Of a stretch of 64,000 bases of DNA, positions 57,001 through 64,000 are shown one piece after another. Under the pieces are notes generated by a model. It was not told the origin of the DNA. It was given only the letters and a program-made list of their open reading frames with translations, and did not search any database. Position 1 is the first letter of the stretch; the number at the start of each line of letters is the position of its first letter. A program made the position numbers and the translations under genes. The stretch comes from Bradyrhizobium sp. NAS96.2. Its GTDB lineage: Bacteria > Pseudomonadota > Alphaproteobacteria > Rhizobiales > Xanthobacteraceae. The stretch is from NCBI RefSeq assembly GCF_001908235.1, contig NZ_LGHK01000025.1:1-64000 (forward strand). The letters run 5' to 3'.

Positions 57001-60000
57001 GCCGACGGTAGCCGGCACGCCGCTGTCCACTCCAAGCCCGACCAAGCGAACGTAGCCCGCATTCAAATTGACCGTGGAGGCGTCGGCTAGCGCAAAGCGC
57101 CCGTTGCGAGAATAAAGGGTCAGAGCGCCGGGAATCCTGACGTTGACCGAACCGTCGAACACGATCTTGCCCGCATTGAGCGTGATGGAATCGAAGCCGC
57201 TGTTGCTCAGCGTGTCGGCCCCGATGAATGCACCCGGTGTCGCTGACGCGCCCGAAGCCGAGAGGTTCGCTGCGACCACCCCGGGCTGCTCCACCGTGAT
57301 GGTATCCGGCGCCGGCGGCGCGCCGTTCACGCTTGGATTGACGACGCCGATGGTCAGGCTGCCGCCGGTCGCAAGCGGCGCGCCGCCCGCCGCATCGACG
57401 GTGCCGGCAAAATAGACGGTCGTGCCGGACAGCTGCAGACTGCCACCGTTGCTCCAGGCCGCCTGCCCGGCGACGTGCGGCCCGAAACCAGTCTGCGGCA
57501 CCTGGATCAGGTTGCTTTCCGCGGTCACCGCCGCACCCTGCAGATTGAACTGCGCGCCTGCCTCCGCCACCACGGTGGTAGCCAACAGCGAGATCGTGCC
57601 GCCGTCGCGCACCGTGCCCGTCGAATAGGTGGTCACCTGCGGATTGGGCACGAACACGCCGCTGACATCGAGCACGGCGCTCGCACCGATACGCACCTCC
57701 GAGCCCGTTGCATTGATGCTGCCTGCGGGCACAACGATGCTGCCGAGAATATCGGCGGTCGCAACCGGATTCAGTGTGACCGTGGCCAGCGGATCGGTGA
57801 CGATGGCAGCGCCGCGATCGACCAGCACATTCGTCCCGCCCAGCGTCAGGCTGACTGGCTTGCGCAAGCCATCGGGCACAAGTCCCAGAGACGCGAAGTC
57901 GCGCACCCGCGCGCCGGTCGGAATCTTCACCTCATGTCCCGAGAGCACGGCGGTCGGCTGTTTCTGCAGCAGCAACTGCGTGCCGGAGGTCACCGTGGTG
58001 CCACCATAGATATCGGTCAGGGTGTATTGGGAGAATCCGCCGCCGGTGAAGAACGACGGCGGCAGAACGAGCTGGCCGGCCTTCGCGTCCGACACGACCA
58101 TGCCCGTGACAGGCATTCCGCTTTGGAGGGCGATGGCGTTTGCCGTATTCGTGGAAACATACGACGTCACGTCCGCGGTCGCGCCGTCGACCACAATGGT
58201 CGAGGCCTGCAATGTCAGCGTGCCACCGCCATCGAAGCCGCCTGCGTAGATGGTGCCGCCGAGCAGCACACTGGCCTGGTTGGGATAGTTGACGGTGCCA
58301 TCGGGATTGGTGCCGTGCGGGGGGACGTTGAAGCCGGCATCGCCGTCTGAATTGCCTGGATGGCCGGCGAAGGTGCCGGTGTAGAGGGATAGGGTCAAGC
58401 TACCACCCTTGCCGACCGGCAAGCCATCGGACCCGATCTTGACCTTGCCGGTCGTATCGACATAACCGCCGCCGGACAGGTCGATTACGCTGCCAGGCGA
58501 GACCACGATGCCTTGGGTGACGTCGACGAATGCGCCGTCACCTCTGCTCGGTCCGTTGCTGGCGGAGAGAGTCGAGACGCTCACGCTGCCGCCGTTGACG
58601 TAGGCACGGCCCTCTAACTGATCCGCCGACAGGCCGCTGTCGTTGACCCAGCGACCGCGCACGTCGAGCACCGCATGCGGCCCGATGACCAGGGCCGGAA
58701 CCGGCGGCTGCGCCGGCTGTTTTCCGGTGGGATAGGTAAAGCCGGTGATGCTGATCTGACCGGCCGGCGCGCTGAGCGTGCCGTCGATGGTCGCAACGCC
58801 ATCCAGCGTGATGCTGCCGCCGGGCCGCACCGACAGAACGGCATTCGTCGCCATATCGAGCCGCTGCGCGCCCTTGATCGAGACGGCACCCAGCGATGCA
58901 TTGGACAGCACGTCGCTGAAGATCGGAAACACGCCATTGGTGAGCACTGGCGACCAGTTCGACGCATTGGCGAAGCTCAGGCCGCTGAGGCCGTACGGAT
59001 CCGGCCCGGCATCGGCTTGCGACGTGAGCACCACATTGTTCTGGTTACCGGTGCCGGATGGAGCCGCAAACGTGATGCTCAGCGATGCACCCTTCGGCAT
59101 CTGGTCGGCAGGCGACAGATTCAACGATCCCGCCAGCGCGCGTTGCCGGCTGCCCGCCACCACGTTGCCGATGATGTCATTGACGATCGGATTGATGGCC
59201 GCGACCGTGACCGAGCCGGCATTGGCGCCGGTGATGTAGCTCGCCTCATAATGCGAATTGCTGCTGCCGCCCCAGGGGCTGAGATAGATTTCAGTTAGCT
59301 TGGTATCGACGACACCATTGACCTTGTGCAGGACCGTGAAGCCGCCGCCAACGCCGACATAGGCGATGGTGGGATCGGCGCGGCCGATGTCGTAGATGCG
59401 CCCGTCGGCGCCCAGCAGGCGCGTGGTGCTGATCATGCCGCCGGTGTATTGCACATAGCCGGCCGACACGTTGATGGCCGCGCCCGGCTGCTGCACGACA
59501 TTCTTTCCCGATGTCGAGAAGCTGCCGCCCGCCGTGAGGATCTGGTCGATGCTCTGCGGGATCAGGCCGACATAGCCCGCCGCGTTGAGCAGCGGCGAGC
59601 CGACCCACTGCACGCCGTCGGCACGCGTGCCGCTGAGGCGGGCATCGATGGTCACGGTCTTGCCGATCAGGACCTGGGCGAGCGGGCTGTCGGCGACCTC
59701 GGCCGCGGTGACAAGGATGCTGATCTGGTTGATCGACATCGGCAGCGTGACGCCGGCGATACCGGAGAGATCGATGGTGCTGCCCTTCTCGAGCAGCACC
59801 GTGCCGCTGGTGGCAACAGCGCTCGGATCAATTGTGGCGCCGGCGCGAATGCTCAGCGCGGCGCCCGGCGCCTTGATCAGCGCACCGGCGCTGCCCGCGC
59901 TACTGCCCTGCACATCAACGCTGCTGACCGCCGTGAGTTTGATCTGCGGCTGCAGCACTGTCTGGAAGTACGACGCGTTGCTGGCGCCGTTCACCGACGT

Positions 60001-61320
60001 CGGCGTGTTCAGTGTCGCAGTCGGCAGGGTTCCGCTGGTTTCATCCGGCAGGATCGACGTGAGACTCGCCGCCCCCAGCACGATATTGCCGTCGGCGCCG
60101 GTCGCGCAGGTTGCTCCCGACGGACATACCGTGTTGAGGCTGATTGAAGCGGTGCGCGTGGTGCTGGTGGTGGCGACAACGCCGCCCAGCTGCTTGATCG
60201 ATCCGCCGGCCAGCGTGATCGCGCCATCATTGGAAACCAGCAAACCAGCGGACTCGTTTGTCACAAGGCCGCCGGCCGCCCTGACCTGCATCGCCGTCTG
60301 GGTACCAACCACGTTGGACGGCGGCGTGATCAAGGCGACGGACGTGTCCGAGGCCAGAATGATCTGGCCATTCCTTGTGGTGATCGCCCCGGCGTTGCTG
60401 ACGCCTCCATCGGCGAGCAGCGCCACATAGCCGCCATCGCCATTCGCGCTCAGCCTGCCGGTCGTGTCGATGATCGCGCCCGGTTGGACCGTGACCTTGC
60501 CACCGCTGCCCTGGTTGAAGATCGCCGCGCCAGCGCCGGTGATCGAAGACGATTGCGCCTGGACATCGCCAAGCAGCGAGAACAGCCCGCTTTGCAGGAA
60601 TCCCTGATAGTTGCTGCCGCTCAGCTTGGTCGGCAGATCCAGCGTCGAGGCGATCAGGGTGTGGACGTTGATCTGGCTGGTGCCGCCGAAGATGATGCCG
60701 TTCTGGTTGATCAGGTAAACCGCACCGTCGGCCCTGATCGATCCCAGAATCTGGCTCGGCACGCCGCTCGATGCAATCTTGTTCAGCGCGGCCCAGTTCG
60801 GGTTGCCCTGCTGGTTGAAATTGACGGTGGTGTCCCGGCCGACATTGAACGACTGCCAGTTCAATACCGCCTGGGGCTGAGTCTGGTTGATATTGACCGT
60901 GGTCTGGCCGCCGCTGCTGGTCTGCGTCGGCGTGGTGGCGCCGACCCAGTTGGTGACGGGATTGGCGACGCCGGACGCGGCCAAGCCGCCGCTCGGCACC
61001 AGGCCGCCGGCATTGAGACCATTTGGCACCGCACTCGGCGCGCTCGCTGCAAGCCCGCGCGCGATGCTCTGCGCCGCCTGCAAAGCCTGGATCGCCTGCG
61101 CGGCGCGCGTCATCGACGCCTGCGAGTTCTGCGCGGCCTGCTGCGCCTGCTGCGCGGCATCCTGCGCCGCGCTGATCGCCGCCTGCGTGGCCGCGCTGCC
61201 GACGCCGCCCCAGGTGCCGAACGGGCGCGCTGCCGCAGGTGAGCTCATTGCGATCGCGATCGAACTGGCGCCTGCGAGCAACAGGCCACGGCGCGAGATC
61301 GAGCGAGGGAGCGAATGCAT
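48013..61320 (-). CDS. Giant filamentous-haemagglutinin-like surface protein
   Basis: 4435 residues, over a fifth of the window. The start is ATG 61320 (GGAAGG 5 nt upstream). A Tat-like signal follows (SRRGLLLAG at 9-17, cleavage after AAA near 31), then an Ala/Gln-rich helical stretch (42-90). The haemagglutination/TPS-type domain (about 130-260) shows LNWQSFNVGRDTTVNFNQQG and VYLINQNGIIFG. Beyond it is a very long Gly/Ser/Thr/Val-rich beta-helix, with a Gly-Tyr repeat island at about 2295-2520 and a distal part like the filamentous-haemagglutinin DUF3739 group. The C-terminus is hydrophilic (SDDERRRRGQQL), without a cell-wall anchor or autotransporter barrel. No TpsB/FhaC gene is near; a GspC-like gene is next upstream. 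Likely a secreted adhesin or matrix fibre. Confidence 0.9.
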   Translation of the reverse strand: MHSLPRSISRRGLLLAGASSIAIAMSSPAAARPFGTWGGVGSAATQAAISAAQDAAQQAQQAAQNSQASMTRAAQAIQALQAAQSIARGLAASAPSAVPNGLNAGGLVPSGGLAASGVANPVTNWVGATTPTQTSSGGQTTVNINQTQPQAVLNWQSFNVGRDTTVNFNQQGNPNWAALNKIASSGVPSQILGSIRADGAVYLINQNGIIFGGTSQINVHTLIASTLDLPTKLSGSNYQGFLQSGLFSLLGDVQAQSSSITGAGAAIFNQGSGGKVTVQPGAIIDTTGRLSANGDGGYVALLADGGVSNAGAITTRNGQIILASDTSVALITPPSNVVGTQTAMQVRAAGGLVTNESAGLLVSNDGAITLAGGSIKQLGGVVATTSTTRTASISLNTVCPSGATCATGADGNIVLGAASLTSILPDETSGTLPTATLNTPTSVNGASNASYFQTVLQPQIKLTAVSSVDVQGSSAGSAGALIKAPGAALSIRAGATIDPSAVATSGTVLLEKGSTIDLSGIAGVTLPMSINQISILVTAAEVADSPLAQVLIGKTVTIDARLSGTRADGVQWVGSPLLNAAGYVGLIPQSIDQILTAGGSFSTSGKNVVQQPGAAINVSAGYVQYTGGMISTTRLLGADGRIYDIGRADPTIAYVGVGGGFTVLHKVNGVVDTKLTEIYLSPWGGSSNSHYEASYITGANAGSVTVAAINPIVNDIIGNVVAGSRQRALAGSLNLSPADQMPKGASLSITFAAPSGTGNQNNVVLTSQADAGPDPYGLSGLSFANASNWSPVLTNGVFPIFSDVLSNASLGAVSIKGAQRLDMATNAVLSVRPGGSITLDGVATIDGTLSAPAGQISITGFTYPTGKQPAQPPVPALVIGPHAVLDVRGRWVNDSGLSADQLEGRAYVNGGSVSVSTLSASNGPSRGDGAFVDVTQGIVVSPGSVIDLSGGGYVDTTGKVKIGSDGLPVGKGGSLTLSLYTGTFAGHPGNSDGDAGFNVPPHGTNPDGTVNYPNQASVLLGGTIYAGGFDGGGTLTLQASTIVVDGATADVTSYVSTNTANAIALQSGMPVTGMVVSDAKAGQLVLPPSFFTGGGFSQYTLTDIYGGTTVTSGTQLLLQKQPTAVLSGHEVKIPTGARVRDFASLGLVPDGLRKPVSLTLGGTNVLVDRGAAIVTDPLATVTLNPVATADILGSIVVPAGSINATGSEVRIGASAVLDVSGVFVPNPQVTTYSTGTVRDGGTISLLATTVVAEAGAQFNLQGAAVTAESNLIQVPQTGFGPHVAGQAAWSNGGSLQLSGTTVYFAGTVDAAGGAPLATGGSLTIGVVNPSVNGAPPAPDTITVEQPGVVAANLSASGASATPGAFIGADTLSNSGFDSITLNAGKIVFDGSVNVRIPGALTLYSRNGRFALADASTVNLNAGYVRLVGLGVDSGVPATVGTGTSTLNITAQWIDLERGIFIDRAAETNFTSAGAIRLLPNYYGFVDGGPGSGETIFGGALVVPGNLTLRAAEIYPVSNTGFLLMSTGSAGAITVAQNGVATPPLSAGGSLVLSAQTIVQRGTLWAPLGKIVVGVRTSADLPADLARAIKNVSGVSFAAGNFTPTQSVTLTTGSLTSVSAAGLVIPDGYTIDGTTWYQGNINGAAIVPPVLAAPPSKSISLFGTDVATQSGAVLDLNGGGDIYATEFVAGTGGSRNVLATYQQNPANGSITSTYADGRQVYALVPTYSATVAAYDSNLAFAPYYSGLVIPAGTNATAGSRQPFANGIAPGQSVTIGAGAGIPAGTYTLLPGMYATLPGAYRVVQVASNVNPNAVASTSSSDGSRYITGTFGNQLTGARSSQSAVFQLQSQSVWSQYSRIDITSGTTYFRNQALAAGNAPPPLPIDGGVLVLGAINSLDLAGTNRFAPGTSVLAPGLVGGGGQVQIGGSNILIRAADQAVPAGDCLAGSAPGCTGSTNYLVLDADQISRLGASSVLIGGTAQVINGVQNITATALNLEVLTDAAHPLTGPELLLVSLAGDGALVTGRGLVIDDGSVVRAVGAVPGGTNRNITIGALPVKQSDDSYVFASGDGALLRVSNGDTVTVSRIYVPGQYAGSGPPPSSQTPLGALSVGAGAIIDGGNALTLDTSGSGTLASDAILNARNYDIAGSVINIGGGSGGIVLNSAVLANFNDAVSVRLRSATAINLYDASGLQIGDAAHPIGTLTFDSAGLYSQGGNTTVNATNIDLANTSGATGTGITGAGGTLTLNASQVITEDVGAKHLGGFSQIYFNAGKAIAFSGNGTLDTGSIAAAALMFNIGGVTIANPGTGYTSVPDVTISGGGGSGAQGTALLGVVSFAVVSGGSGYSNGDPVTVSGTDNNGNPVTATGTAIVDANGAVVGVKLTSSGSGFPGFVDSISVDSATGDGSAQLTAALGVVGVTITNPGTGYTSMPTFSFANGGGGVATTAQAVVDVTGINLTNSGDGYLSTPTIKISGTGTTATATVSGGAVTGVTLTNAGTGYTSLPTVTFAGGGAGAANMVLSAPAIVVNSGATQALSTLGNVNLVTAAGNKPASIASNIGGVLAIAGGSVTDSATIQALSGKVSLTATAGDVVLGSGALIDASGSRITILDVVQDAPGGDVQLASTAGNVIVGQGATVRVAGAGRGFAGSLSILAANTAALDGTLDGSAAFKDLGGNFTLQAGNLTGAAGLPLTAFTGGFSVRLGSGDIRIEAGQTLSSGKVLLVANNGSVIVNGTIDASGPSGGQISLYGAGVTSGGVTTGGVSIGASAVLNASYAAGDPSDPAFAAASLVQTGGTITLGTTGTPDAGGAVNATYGYQNMSTSGAISVAAGAIFNVSGGPGGPNINNSGGAVIIRAPILTNNTVNVDFRGTVIGVVDAGGNPIGKGVVLSPYAVWSTTDSSTGARHFDGIIDPAGWFDAAGNPLPGTDQSGNTIVAPTPQAPLATGTIFIVTAPNADHVGFYQNTLASFVQNLAVTPAAGGASFANMHVRPEIDLINPSLDINKGNITVASNWNLGAGSVDASGHVSLVYRTAAGGEPGSLVLQAMNNVNINATVTDGFFVNYTPRGGDASALYASEINSSLYQAYLGMFPDGNNLVYNSSGIADYLVKTNGSWSGPSSPTATPSGAFFGLSDAAYNALALQFKLAQPTVISSSDPAVIDQYNLYYSQYLRMFRAYETELVGVNVNGINAAATGVSARGGIVLSYADFVAYTNTLPGDHVNPSINAIPAAPTTRTQYYNLTNGIGRLQYNSGTGNVVTGAQDYATKWTAYFLSVINTNLVNSGKPRLNTYLFPTSLPIGLDYAAGADFANGVLAAVAVTPPAPPAAYTVVQGTYLPSTDQLPPADRIANNPAVYNPVGGTLSTVYNTTSASQLMSAAVSGKGSFSYDIVAGADFTAANAPPVDPNAVISLSQSSTVTGNVSIDGHISYLNKLSTALGTTTVNIPTLVRTGTGSITIAAAGNVELRDQVAPGAVYTAGVATTTPADFNAPTLPALYTVQPNGLVSAPAWATGGGAVTVSAGGSIIGIEMPIDADGSQTGIAGASTGQMWSDWYVHYGLSNGTSTPFSGCAAAGSVACQTATWINYATFFQGFGALGGGNVTLSAGADIIDVGASLPETLVVGGGFTSANPPKVTYYGGGNLSVTAGGNLLSSDFMVSRGAGLIRVGGSVQATTSNPLNQGRPTVGVTTNDGSSVVGTYALPLLLSVQDGFITLAARGSVTLGNVYDPAALPLNAGVQTEANRYLPGVAPFSTGNGVWSNYFTSYGAASGISLTSITGDVIGPAVSVNSIPGLFAHNANANLALGGNANPSIVGLLLPATFDLTALSGNLALSKTDASNLLPSNSGTINLVAAGSIDLGTGLSMPDLSTSIAQYVGSPLSAIDVANSINPLGLPWATLTQALHANDPVPAVIAAGKDILAVNAVSTFAASVTLIKPARIEAGHNIYAGLAPGGGVSTTSNGTPLAGNSFNFQGQNNNATDITSIVAGNDLVGGSYLLYGPGTFVLQAGHDLGPFSPSDTSTRGIATIGNGSAIGGAFALNNPLKPYLPSKGAELDLLFGVKPGINYAAAIADYVDPAQAGTGGIDFLSDIAAVLGQPRDQAWATFQGLPQARQQLLVNRAFLDFLIQVGKDFKNPASPYFGQNARAYAAISTLFPAGYGYTDNSLSVDGKAAPKIATGKFNVAASVLETQMGGDINILGPGGGITVGHSSLDTLSPSQEGILTLGGGAIRAFANDSILVNQSRIMTQQGGDIGLFTANGDISAGAGPKTYVSSPALSEICTVDGYCYINPQGLVTGAGIAALVTLPGQDPTKSNVTLVAPRGTIDLGAAGVRGNDLIFVAPVVQNAYNAQATGTVTGLTAPPSPNTALAGVTNNATAATQQSGQPAPNKPNDQPSIVIVEVLGYGGSGGDDTTPAGSGDSQKSNSSDDERRRRGQQL
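53765..54430 (-). repeat. Gly-Tyr repeat island inside the giant gene
   Basis: About six diverged repeats of 30-45 residues, each built round G-x-G-Y/F-x-S-x-P followed by a beta strand and a Gly run: GTGYTSVPDVTISGGGG, GSGYSNGDPVTVSG, GSGFPGFVDSISVD, GTGYTSMPTFSFANGGGG, GDGYLSTPTIKISG and GTGYTSLPTVTFAGGGAG. Similar repeats occur in phage tail-fibre and other surface proteins. They contrast with the surrounding beta-helix sequence and look like an inserted module that grew by duplication. Confidence 0.75.
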
Positions 61321-61611
61321 GCGGGCCTTCCAATGCAGCAGACGATGCGAGCGATCGTGACGCAACAAGGCACGGGCCAGCCTGCAATCAGTTGGCCCGA
61401 TGCCGACAACTCAGTGAAAAGCGCGCAACCCTACCGGCGCAGCCGCCCGCGAGCGGACACGCCCGACAGTTCGGGACGCCTCTCCTGTTGTTAAGACAGT
61501 TTGAGACCGGCTAACGCGAAGCGATTTCGCAAAAAAGTTTTAACCCTGCGGTGGAACTCAACCTCGACGCGAAGCCGCGAATTCAGCCGGCCGGCCAAAA
61601 CCAGCGCCATG

Positions 61612-62133
61612 TCAATTGGTTGGCGCTGCGGCTTTGGTTTGGCGGATCGGCCGTTCAGCGGGCTTCGGCAGCTTCGACGCACCGGTGAACAAGGCGAAAT
61701 CCACCGAGCGCTCCCCTTGTTTGAGCACCAGCCGGCGCGGCTCGATCCGCTCGACCTTCCAGCCGCTCACGTCGTCACCCGTCCGCACGCGCACCACCTT
61801 GTCGCCCTTGCTTGAAGCACGGATCGCGGCGTGGCCGTCGCCATTCTCGCTGACGATGCCGAGCACCACCACGCTCGGCGGCGGTGGCGGTGGCGGCGGC
61901 GGTTCCTGCCGCGCCACCGGTGCGACCGGTTTGGCCGGCGGCCGCCGCGCGGGCGAAAACAGCGGCTTGTCCTTGGTCGCGCTCAACTGTTGCAACGGCT
62001 GGAGCTCCACCGGATTGTTGACGATGACCTCGCCACTTGCCGGAACCTCCGCCGCGCGCGCAACCAATGCGCAAAGAGAGAGTCCGGCAACCATCAACAT
62101 TCGCAATGCGATCGGCATCTGTCGGCGGTCCAT
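61612..62133 (-). CDS. GspC-like protein with type II secretion HR domain
   Basis: A 173-residue protein with an N-terminal signal or anchor (IALRMLMVAGLSLCALVARA), a proline-rich spacer (RQEPPPPPPPPPS near residue 85) and a C-terminal HR-like beta domain: VVVLGIVSENGDGHAAIRAS, VVRVRTGDDVSGWKVERIEP, RLVLKQGERSVDFALF. The segment LSATKDKPLFSPARRPP is typical of GspC/GspN-like proteins. GspC links the outer-membrane secretin to the inner-membrane platform in type II secretion. The rest of the machinery is not in the window. It precedes the giant gene on the same strand (291-bp gap), suggesting a role in its export. Confidence 0.72.
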   Translation of the reverse strand: MDRRQMPIALRMLMVAGLSLCALVARAAEVPASGEVIVNNPVELQPLQQLSATKDKPLFSPARRPPAKPVAPVARQEPPPPPPPPPSVVVLGIVSENGDGHAAIRASSKGDKVVRVRTGDDVSGWKVERIEPRRLVLKQGERSVDFALFTGASKLPKPAERPIRQTKAAAPTN

Positions 62134-62484
62134 AGATCTGCGCGTACTTGATGTCTGCGCCTACGTGTCTGCATGCACCAGCGTCGATGGATCGTCATCA
62201 GCGCGTGCAACAATCAACCTGCGCCAGGAGCGTACGTGTTGCAAGGCTTCTCGTCAGATGCAGCGCAAGGTGCCACGCATCGCAGCGCGTATGCGTCAAA
62301 TCTGTGAAGATGAATCACAGCCGGACATTGTCGCCATGCATGTCATGCGCGAGCTGTTGTTACGACGGCGTCATCCAAGCCGCACACACTCGCAGGGTGC
62401 AGCAGACGGCAACTTGCCGGCGCTGCGGCTTACATCGACTCCAAGATCGTCGAGACGAAACACCGGTATCAAAGACGTAGCGTC
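62134..62484. other. Divergent intergenic region, GspC-like gene / phosphoesterase gene
   Basis: 351 bp without a supported gene. One inverted repeat is visible, CTGTGA (62302-62307), seven bases, TCACAG (62315-62320). It resembles a CRP-type site but the spacer is 7 rather than 6, so I do not call it one. It is a candidate operator for either gene. Confidence 0.5.
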
Positions 62485-64000
62485 ATGCGTTCGAGTCGCA
62501 TCCGTGCCGGCCTCAAGCCGCTGCTGCTCGGCGCCCTGTTCCTGGCGCTGGATTGCGTTTTAACCTGCAGCACCGGCGCCGGACAGGCGCACGCCGCATG
62601 CGAGTTGCGTTCGCCCGGCGGCGCGATCAAGCGCGTCGTGCAGATCGAGCTCGACAACATTCACCTGCGCCGCGACAACCCGAACGTGCCGTCGGACCTC
62701 GAGCAGATGCCGCATCTGCGCGATTTCATCACCCGCGGCGGAATCATCGGAAGCAATCATCAGACCTCGCCGCTGGCTGAGACCGCGACCGATGCGCTCA
62801 CGATCCTCACCGGTTTGCATGGCGACCGCATGGGCGTTGCGACCGGCAACAGCAGCGCCGCGTTCCGCAGCGACGGCAGCCTAGGCTTCGTCAGCGCCTT
62901 CGCCTACTGGACCGCGAACGGCAGCGACGGCAAGCCATTGATGCTGGCCGATACCGGCAAGACCGTCCCCGCGCCATGGGTGCCCTTCACCGCGGCCGGC
63001 TGCGATGTCGGCGCGTTCGCAACGACAGGTCTGACGCTGCAGGAGATCGGCCCCGAGGTCGCGGCCGCGCTCGGCGCCTCCGAAGCGCCCGCCGCCGCCG
63101 GCGATCCGCTCAAGGCGCGCGCCGATCTGCTTGGCATCGCCATCCATTGCGCCCGCGGCAGCGCATTGTGCAGCAATGCCCATGCGCGCTCCGATCTGTT
63201 GCCCGATGAACCCGGCGGCTATGCCGGCTTCAGCGCCCTGTTCGGCAACCGCAATGTGCAGCCGGTGATCTCGCCTGACGGCCCGGTCAGGGATCTTGAC
63301 GGCGATATCGTCGGCGACAACGCGGGCCACCCGGGCTTTCCCGGTGCGTCGGAGACGACGGCCGCGCAATCGCTCGGCTATGCCGCGGCAATGCTGGAGG
63401 CCGGCGTGCCGGTGGTCTATGTCGGAATCGGCAATGCGCACAGACCGGCCGCCACACATCGGCGCGCCCTCGGCCCCGGAGAGCACGACCATGTCGCAAG
63501 GCTCGCCGCCGACGATGCCGCCTTCAAGGCCTTTATCGACCGGCTGGCCGCAAGCGGGATCACCACGCGCAATACGCTGTTCGTGATCGTGCCCACCGGC
63601 AACGACCGCTTCGTCGGCGGGCCACCCAGCCCGCCCGAGTGCGACGGCCTTGCGGTACCTTGCAGCTACGGGCCGATCGGCGCGATCGGCATCGCCATCG
63701 ACCGGCTGCTCGCGACCGAACGGCGCAACGTCACCGCGTTCGACGCGCAGGCGGGCAACACGCTGCCAATCTACATCCACGGCAATCCGCTCGCCACTGA
63801 TCCGCTGACACGCACGCTCGCGCAGGATGTCGGCAGGCTCGGCGTGGTCAACCCGGTCACCGGCAAGAGCGATCGCCTGACGTCGATGGTCGCCGATCGC
63901 GCCCAGATGCAGCTCATGCACATGGTCACGGCGAGCCCCGCGCGCACACCGCATGTCATCATGTTCGCAGATCCCGATTACATCATCCGGACAGCCGGCA
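62485..64000 (+). CDS. Secreted alkaline-phosphatase-superfamily protein, partial at 3' end
   Basis: An open frame of 505 codons from ATG 62485 that runs off the window. A Sec-type signal peptide (RAGLKPLLLGALFLALDCVL, cleavage after AHA near 38) is followed by a phosphodiesterase-like core: VVQIELDNIHLRRDNPN, MPHLRDFITRGGIIGSNHQT, and ATDALTILTGLHGDRMGVA, which matches the nucleophile-strand and TG..p..hGv pattern of the nucleotide pyrophosphatase/sulfatase branch. NTLFVIVPTGNDRF and PHVIMFADPDYII are later core strands. Metal ligands cannot all be assigned. Likely periplasmic or secreted, cleaving a phosphate or sulfate ester. Confidence 0.72.
   Translation, partial: MRSSRIRAGLKPLLLGALFLALDCVLTCSTGAGQAHAACELRSPGGAIKRVVQIELDNIHLRRDNPNVPSDLEQMPHLRDFITRGGIIGSNHQTSPLAETATDALTILTGLHGDRMGVATGNSSAAFRSDGSLGFVSAFAYWTANGSDGKPLMLADTGKTVPAPWVPFTAAGCDVGAFATTGLTLQEIGPEVAAALGASEAPAAAGDPLKARADLLGIAIHCARGSALCSNAHARSDLLPDEPGGYAGFSALFGNRNVQPVISPDGPVRDLDGDIVGDNAGHPGFPGASETTAAQSLGYAAAMLEAGVPVVYVGIGNAHRPAATHRRALGPGEHDHVARLAADDAAFKAFIDRLAASGITTRNTLFVIVPTGNDRFVGGPPSPPECDGLAVPCSYGPIGAIGIAIDRLLATERRNVTAFDAQAGNTLPIYIHGNPLATDPLTRTLAQDVGRLGVVNPVTGKSDRLTSMVADRAQMQLMHMVTASPARTPHVIMFADPDYIIRTAG

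Noticed and set aside
48013..61320. CRISPR or DNA tandem array within the giant gene
   Set aside because: The repetitiveness is at protein level (beta-helix and Gly-Tyr units), with no regular identical DNA repeats and unique spacers.
48013..61368. Start of the giant gene at 61368
   Set aside because: The extra 16 residues precede a good ribosome site and a clean twin-arginine signal beginning at ATG 61320.
62302..62320. CRP-binding site
   Set aside because: TGTGA and TCACA are separated by 7 bases, not 6; reported only as an inverted repeat.

Overview
The window looks like chromosome from a Bradyrhizobium-type alphaproteobacterium (order Hyphomicrobiales). The grounds are high GC, a porin with the N-terminus typical of Bradyrhizobium porins, a MipZ division ATPase, and dispersed intergenic palindromes of a kind familiar from Bradyrhizobium genomes. 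I see no rRNA, tRNA, CRISPR array, transposase or phage gene.

1-11.2 kb is largely a nitrogen and ureide scavenging region. It holds a PAS histidine kinase, an M20 allantoate amidohydrolase-like enzyme, and a tightly overlapped operon: BMP-type binding protein, two permeases, a biuret hydrolase-like isochorismatase-fold amidohydrolase and a double ABC ATPase. A near-perfect sigma-54 promoter precedes the operon. An MscS channel, a PuuE-type allantoinase and a DUF3830 protein follow.

11.4-17.3 kb holds an SDR, a complete tryptophan attenuator (leader peptide with tandem Trp codons, mutually exclusive hairpins, terminator) in front of a tryptophanyl-tRNA synthetase gene, an aldose epimerase, an enoyl-CoA hydratase, a MarR regulator with two palindromic operators, and a CHAD protein. 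17.4-24.9 kb is one operon: an XRE regulator followed by HyfB, C, E-F (fused), G and I homologues. HyfG lacks the N-terminal NiFe-binding cysteines and its C-terminal pair is not intact, so this is an energy-converting-hydrogenase-related (Ehr-like) complex, not a hydrogenase.

24.9-36.3 kb is catabolic and accessory. A LacI regulator with tandem operators faces a phytanoyl-CoA dioxygenase-like gene, followed by an MFS transporter and a sugar isomerase that are both broken. Next come a GH79-like glycosidase, mipZ, a TetR/enoyl-CoA hydratase divergent pair, an SDR with a changed active site, a GST, and a luciferase-like monooxygenase whose first codons are out of frame. A porin and an Mfd-like helicase follow.

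42-64 kb is the most unusual part: two paralogous secreted PstS-like binding proteins without an ABC transporter, an FkbM methyltransferase, a 13.3-kb gene for a giant filamentous-haemagglutinin-like protein with a Tat-like signal and no visible TpsB partner, a small GspC-like (type II secretion HR domain) protein, and a secreted alkaline-phosphatase-superfamily protein cut by the window end. Together they suggest a cell-surface system linked to type II secretion, possibly concerned with phosphate; that link is inference.
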